From Gemmiger formicilis (lineage in GTDB: Bacteria > Bacillota > Clostridia > Oscillospirales > Ruminococcaceae), in assembly GCF_024462815.1 (NCBI RefSeq), contig NZ_JANGCG010000011.1, positions 1 to 64,000 of the forward strand: a stretch of 64,000 bases of DNA. Reading direction: 5' to 3'. Both the position numbers and the translations under genes were made by a program. Within the stretch, counting starts at the first letter, position 1. Every line of letters begins with the position of its first letter. A model generated the notes under the pieces. It searched no databases and was not told the origin of the DNA. It worked only from the letters and a program-made list of their open reading frames with translations. Shown piece by piece: positions 60,066 to 64,000 of the stretch.

Positions 60066-61460
60066 TCAGAATGGAAGCTCCATCTGCTCCGTGACCTCCA
60101 CAAAACCGTCCATAGATTTTTCGGGCGGGTTGTCGGTGTCCGTTGCCGGGATTTCACGCTCCCAGCCCTTTTGTCTGCCATATTCCGCAAACATTCTTGG
60201 ATTGGAAAAGTAGTTCCACCCGGTAATGCACTGGTTCATTATCTCGTTGATTTCCCGGATTTCCCATTGCTTCGGCTCGTCAAAGGTGTGATTTAAGGCT
60301 TCCTTGTAGAGCTGCTTGGAACAGACCGTTTCCCCGGTGTACTTATCAAGGTAAGCCTGTATCATCCCGGCTTTGGTGTCCTCCGGCATAAAATCCCGCT
60401 GGTGTTCTTTGAGATACCGCTGCATGGCTGGGCTGAATGACAGCTTGTACCTGCCGCTTCGGTAAATCTCCATTGCTTCCGCCCACATCTGGCTGATATA
60501 GGCTCTGGAAGCGGCTTCGTCCTCCAAAATGTGAACCTCGGCTTGCTCCGGGTACACCATGACCGGGATAAATCGGCGGTTGCCGGAACGGTCAAGGGGG
60601 AGAAAGTCAAGGGCGTTGGAAGTACCGCCGAACACGCACTGACGGGGACGGTCTGCCGGGTGGGTTTCATAGGGTATCTTATAAACCTCTTTCTGTCGGC
60701 TTAGAAAAGACTTGATTTCCTCAATGCTCTTGGCATTGGCGGTTGCCATCATTTCCGACATTTCAATTATCCAGTGACCTTGCAGCTTGCGGTACACGTT
60801 ATCATCGTCCAGCTTCCGCAAATCATCGGAAAACCACTCGTCCCGGACTGCCAGCAGACGGAAGAAGGTGGACTTGCCAGCCCCCTGACCGCCTACCAGA
60901 CACAGCATGATTTCAAACTTGCTTCCGGGCTTAAATGCCCTTGTAATCGCCCCCAAAAGAAACAGCTTTAGGGCTTCATAGGTGTAATCGTCCACATCCG
61001 CCCCCAGAAAGTGCCGCAGACAGAAGCGGATGCGCTCCGTCCCGTCCCATGCAAGGCTGTTCAGAAAATCCCGGATGGGGTGGTACTTATTCTCATTCGC
61101 CACAATCCCGATGGCGGTTTCAATCTTTTTCTCACTGGTCAGCCCGTAGGTTTCCTCCAGATAGAGAAGCAGATACTTCATGTCTGTATCGGTCAGGGCT
61201 GTGCTTTCTCTGTGAAAACCGATGGGCTTTATGATGTCCTTTCGGTCGGTCAGGATGTTATAGGCGATTGCCCCGGCAAGCACCGGGTCACGCTGGAATA
61301 CGGTCAGGCAGTTCCGTATGCTCTGGCGGACACCGCCTTTCTCGGTGGTTTCCAGAGTTGCCTTTACTTCCTCAACGCTCTGGGGCGGCTGCATGGCGTT
61401 CATGGTGTTTTTTAGTTCTTGCTGCGTCTGCGGCGGCAAGCTCTGCCATTCGCTGTTCAA
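60066..61460 (-). CDS. VapE-type replicative helicase (virulence-associated E family)
   Basis: 464-aa protein. The N-terminal half (YHPIRDFLNSLAWDGTERIRFCLRHFLGAD region) is the VapE-associated domain. The ATPase has Walker A LVGGQGAGKSTFFRLLA and downstream WIIEMSEMMATANA. It pairs with the CHC2 primase gene just upstream, overlapping by 89 bases, to replicate the element. The true start may be the second in-frame Met (about residue 19, MNAMQPPQ), which would shorten the overlap. Confidence 0.88.
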   Translation of the reverse strand: MNSEWQSLPPQTQQELKNTMNAMQPPQSVEEVKATLETTEKGGVRQSIRNCLTVFQRDPVLAGAIAYNILTDRKDIIKPIGFHRESTALTDTDMKYLLLYLEETYGLTSEKKIETAIGIVANENKYHPIRDFLNSLAWDGTERIRFCLRHFLGADVDDYTYEALKLFLLGAITRAFKPGSKFEIMLCLVGGQGAGKSTFFRLLAVRDEWFSDDLRKLDDDNVYRKLQGHWIIEMSEMMATANAKSIEEIKSFLSRQKEVYKIPYETHPADRPRQCVFGGTSNALDFLPLDRSGNRRFIPVMVYPEQAEVHILEDEAASRAYISQMWAEAMEIYRSGRYKLSFSPAMQRYLKEHQRDFMPEDTKAGMIQAYLDKYTGETVCSKQLYKEALNHTFDEPKQWEIREINEIMNQCITGWNYFSNPRMFAEYGRQKGWEREIPATDTDNPPEKSMDGFVEVTEQMELPF

Positions 61461-62016
61461 GCTGTATCACATCCTTTCCATGTTCCGTAATCAGTGAAGC
61501 GATTTCCTCCGTATCCCCAAACAGCAGCACATCCAGCAGATATTCCACATGGGCTTGCTTCTGCAAGGCTTCCACGAACCGGGGATGAAACGCTTCCTCC
61601 GGGGAGTGCGGGGCATAGTCGGTTTTCCATACCCGTAAGAGGTGTAGATAATCGGCAAGGACACGGAAGCAATGTGCCTTTGCTTCCCGGAACTGTTCTT
61701 CCGGGGATTTCTGCCGGGGCTTGGGCTTCCTTGCCCTGCCCGGTGGCTTCCAGTCCTCATAGGCAAGCCCGAAGTCACTCGCCAACTGTGCGGCGGCTTC
61801 CTTTTTCCCCAGCCCGTACAGGGCAGCTACAAAATCAATCACATCCCCATCTGCACCACATCCGAAGCAGTGGAAACGCTTGTCCAGCTTCATGCTGGGG
61901 GTCTTATCGTTGTGGAACGGGCAGCAAGCCATCCCGTTTCTGTTTACCCGGATTCCGTAATGCTCCGCAGCCTGTCTTGTCGTAACGGACTGCTTCACAG
62001 CTTCAAATACATTCAA
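61372..62016 (-). CDS. CHC2 zinc-finger primase
   Basis: 214-aa primase fragment-type protein. Zinc finger ACCPFHNDKTPSM...FHCFGCGADGD near residues 27-56, the CHC2 domain of DnaG. There is no Toprim domain, so a separate catalytic partner is needed, probably VapE or host DnaG. TTG at 62016 (first residues MNVFEAVKQS) with AAGGAGG eight bases upstream is a better start than the upstream ATGs. The C-terminal half is helical and charged. Confidence 0.85.
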   Translation of the reverse strand: MNVFEAVKQSVTTRQAAEHYGIRVNRNGMACCPFHNDKTPSMKLDKRFHCFGCGADGDVIDFVAALYGLGKKEAAAQLASDFGLAYEDWKPPGRARKPKPRQKSPEEQFREAKAHCFRVLADYLHLLRVWKTDYAPHSPEEAFHPRFVEALQKQAHVEYLLDVLLFGDTEEIASLITEHGKDVIQLEQRMAELAAADAARTKKHHERHAAAPER

Positions 62017-62082
62017 ATCAATTCCTCCTTGTAAAAAAGAAAAGGCACTTATCATTCTCAATCTGAAAATGGCAAGTGCCTG

Positions 62083-63657
62083 TTAAAGTTCCATATCCTG
62101 TTGTTTGTGTTTCGTCTGCGCCGGGGCGTTTTTCTGTGCTCTCTTCTCGTCAGCCTTATCCTGCAAGACTTCTTTGAGGGGCTGCTTCTTGGGCGGCTCT
62201 TTGCTTTCCTCTGTGCCGGGTGTGGCTTTCCGTACCCAGTAGCGGATGTCCCACAGCTTCTTCAAATCTTCCTGCACCTCGGTCAACGGTACTTTCAAGT
62301 CTGCGATTTCGTCCACAAGCTTCGCCTGTTCCTGCAAAAGCTCCTTTTTCGTGCTGTCCTTATCGTCCGGGTGCTTGGCAAGGTAGGCACTGGCTTTCTC
62401 AAACCGGGCAACCTCCGGGTGTTCCAGCTTGAATTTTTCCTTAGTTTTCTTGAAAAATATCTTCTGGTATTTCTCATAAACGGGCTTACATTCCTTACAG
62501 TCCGTCCGGGCGGCAAGGATAGCGTCAATCACGTTGCTGCGGGTTTCCTTTGGCTTCATCTGCTTTCGGTAGTCGGCGGCAGATTTCCCGGACGTTTCTA
62601 TAAAGTTTTCCAAATCCTCCACGGTGGAAAGTCCCTTTCTCTGGAGATAGGACAGGGCTTCGCTGACTGCCTTTAAGTCTTTGGAAGTCCCCCGGCTTTG
62701 TCCCGCCCGTGTCCAGCTGCTCCGTTCTGCCTTTCGTATCTCCATATACTTCATCAGCAGATTGGGAAGAAAGACCGCTTCCTCCGCAGCTTTTTGGGCA
62801 AGCAGTTCATTCCGCTTTTCGCTAAGCTCCGCAATCCAGCCTTTGAGATTTTTAATAAGCTGCCGGATGGACTTCATCAAACTATTGGCGGCTTTGATTT
62901 CTCGGTTCAGGTTGCCGATGTTCGTCTGAATCCCACGCTTTTCCATCTGCCGGACAGCAGCCCCTTCATGGACGGTAGGGATAATATCAAGCCCCTGTCT
63001 TTCGTAAGAACGGAGATCTACTCGTTCCGGGCGGTTGTTGGCTTCCAGATAGCGGTTTTGGATGACCTCCCATTCATGCCGCCAGATTTCGCCATATTTG
63101 CGGTCGTTCCAGTCAACCGTATCTTCCTTGTGGCTTTTCCACCTGCCGGACGGGAGCTTGATTCGTTCCCCGTTCTTATCAAGTTCATAGACCTTGCGGC
63201 TCTTGGGAAGCCATTTCCCACGCTCATCCATTGCCCGCATGGTCAGCATGACATGGGCGTGTGGGTTTCCGTCCCCTTTGTCATGGATGGCAAAATCCAC
63301 GCACATTCCTTTGGAAACAAACTGCTGATTGCAGAAATCCCGGACAAGGGCGGCGTACTGGTCGGGCGGTATCTCTCTGGGAATGGAAAGCACCCACCGC
63401 CTTGCAAGCTGGGAGTTCCATTGCTTCTCAACAGCTTCGGCAGCGTTCCAGAGGGTGTTGCGGTCTGTGTACTCCAGGGGAGCGTTTGCCGGGAGCAGGA
63501 TTTCATTGTGGACGATACCACGCTTTTCCGGGTAGTGTTTTACTTCCTGGTCATATTCACAGAACAGCTTTTCGCCGCTCTGGTAAGCAGCGGCGGCAAC
63601 CGCAGACTGGCGGTGGCTGCGCTGCACAATAGAGATTTCGTTGTGTGGACAGGGCAT
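62083..63657 (-). CDS. MobA/MobL (MOBQ) relaxase of the maff2 element
   Basis: 524-aa relaxase, related to but distinct from the one in the topB element. N-terminal ISIVQRSHRQSAVAAAAYQSGEKLF and histidines in GDGNPHAHVMLTMRAMDERG show the MOBQ domain; the rest is coiled coil. ATG 63657 (MPCPHNE) follows GGAGGAAC. The frame is open about 57 codons upstream, but that part is not conserved. A clear MOBQ nick-site core was not found in the visible upstream region. Confidence 0.88.
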   Translation of the reverse strand: MPCPHNEISIVQRSHRQSAVAAAAYQSGEKLFCEYDQEVKHYPEKRGIVHNEILLPANAPLEYTDRNTLWNAAEAVEKQWNSQLARRWVLSIPREIPPDQYAALVRDFCNQQFVSKGMCVDFAIHDKGDGNPHAHVMLTMRAMDERGKWLPKSRKVYELDKNGERIKLPSGRWKSHKEDTVDWNDRKYGEIWRHEWEVIQNRYLEANNRPERVDLRSYERQGLDIIPTVHEGAAVRQMEKRGIQTNIGNLNREIKAANSLMKSIRQLIKNLKGWIAELSEKRNELLAQKAAEEAVFLPNLLMKYMEIRKAERSSWTRAGQSRGTSKDLKAVSEALSYLQRKGLSTVEDLENFIETSGKSAADYRKQMKPKETRSNVIDAILAARTDCKECKPVYEKYQKIFFKKTKEKFKLEHPEVARFEKASAYLAKHPDDKDSTKKELLQEQAKLVDEIADLKVPLTEVQEDLKKLWDIRYWVRKATPGTEESKEPPKKQPLKEVLQDKADEKRAQKNAPAQTKHKQQDMEL

Positions 63658-63760
63658 TTTGTGTTCCTCCTTTCCGTTTTTGGACATAGAAAAAGCAGGA
63701 TACCTTTTCAGATTTCCTGCTTGTTGTGCCGCTGGGGGCGGCGGGTATTTAGTAATACAT

Positions 63761-63979
63761 TTACATAGTTTTGTGCAAGTACCAAAGTCGCACAATAAAT
63801 ACAATTTGTCCAATAGCATAAGCCCCAATAATAGTGAAACATGGGACTACTGTCATATATCCGGTGAAAATCAAAGCAAAAATAGAAACAGCAATCGTAA
63901 CATTCATTACCTTGAAGCCACTTGCCATAGCAGCATTACTAAGCGAAATATTTCTCTCGTCATTTTCCTCTATTTCCAT
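63761..63979 (-). CDS. Small two-helix membrane protein, possibly incomplete
   Basis: At least 72 aa. An acidic N-terminus (EIEENDERNISLS) is followed by two hydrophobic helices (VMNVTIAVSIFALIFTGYMTV and FTIIGAYAIGQIVFIVRLW). The frame stays open to the window's end, so the true start may lie beyond 64000. I do not recognise the family; it may be cargo of the nested element. Confidence 0.55.
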   Translation of the reverse strand: MEIEENDERNISLSNAAMASGFKVMNVTIAVSIFALIFTGYMTVVPCFTIIGAYAIGQIVFIVRLWYLHKTM

Positions 63980-64000
63980 TTCTTTGGTTTTCTTAACGAA

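Larger units (their letters stand above)
20764..64000. mobile_element. Integrative conjugative element (Tn916/Tn1549-like), partial
   Basis: From the tRNA-Arg onward the genes are those of an ICE: tyrosine integrase, excisionase, Tn916-like sigma and HTH regulators, relaxase, ArdA, topB, DUF4366, DUF4315, C40 peptidase, cytosine methylase, VirB4, PrgI, VirB6 and a Maff2 remnant. The gene order follows Tn1549-type elements as I know them. The right end, the coupling protein and any second relaxase are outside the window, so the exact boundary and attachment repeats cannot be given. Cargo and two nested mobilizable elements make up about half of what is seen. Confidence 0.85.
57865..64000. mobile_element. 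Second serine-recombinase mobilizable element, inside maff2 (partial)
   Basis: Left junction at about 57865, where maff2 is cut within its GIKQLM codons. The element carries a large serine recombinase 90 bases inside, a TnpW-like protein, VapE-type helicase, CHC2 primase and MobA/MobL relaxase, and runs past the window's end. It is built like the element in topB but its proteins are clearly different. The right junction and target duplication cannot be seen. Confidence 0.85.

Noticed and set aside
20764-64000. Retron, diversity-generating retroelement or CRISPR locus in the ICE
   Set aside because: No reverse transcriptase, template/variable repeat pair or regularly spaced repeats were seen on either strand.

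Overview
The first 20.6 kb are ordinary chromosome of a high-GC member of the Clostridia. The gene content (spoIIA sporulation operon, T-box controlled valS, secG next to an RNase R gene, iron-dependent alcohol dehydrogenase) and the GC-rich codon use suggest a gut Oscillospiraceae/Ruminococcaceae organism of the Faecalibacterium-Gemmiger-Subdoligranulum kind. That is inference from content; no 16S rRNA is present.

Chromosome, left to right: spoIIAA-spoIIAB-sigF (minus strand), folC with a VanZ-like gene, an ArsC/Spx-like gene, T-box and valS, a lectin-fold protein with a histone-H1-like tail, a MarR-regulated heterodimeric ABC exporter, a class B penicillin-binding protein, an alcohol dehydrogenase, a MATE transporter, rnr and secG. 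Next come a broken tRNA-Arg copy and an intact tRNA-Arg(CCU).

From the tRNA to the end of the window the DNA belongs to an integrative conjugative element (ICE) that resembles the Tn916/Tn1549 families. A tyrosine integrase and excisionase sit next to the tRNA, followed by Tn916-like sigma and HTH regulators. The cargo includes a two-component system with a BcrAB/LanFEG-type ABC transporter. A MobC/relaxase pair lies behind a multi-hairpin oriT candidate. An AT-rich conflict cassette follows: an ABC-three-component-type system and a BRO-N gene between diverged hairpin repeats. ArdA-type antirestriction genes and the conjugation operon complete the element (topB, DUF4366, DUF4315, C40 peptidase, cytosine methylase, VirB4, PrgI, VirB6, Maff2).

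Two smaller mobilizable elements are nested in the ICE, each with a large serine recombinase, a MobA/MobL relaxase and its own replication genes. One of 8,924 bp splits topB at a 7-bp core. The other truncates maff2 and runs off the right edge. A lone HEPN-motif gene with its own promoter and terminator sits between topB and the DUF4366 gene. The ICE therefore carries genes for transfer, regulation and antirestriction plus several likely defence genes, while two of its conserved genes are interrupted by elements that could excise or be mobilised. Coupling protein genes and the far end of the ICE are not in the window.
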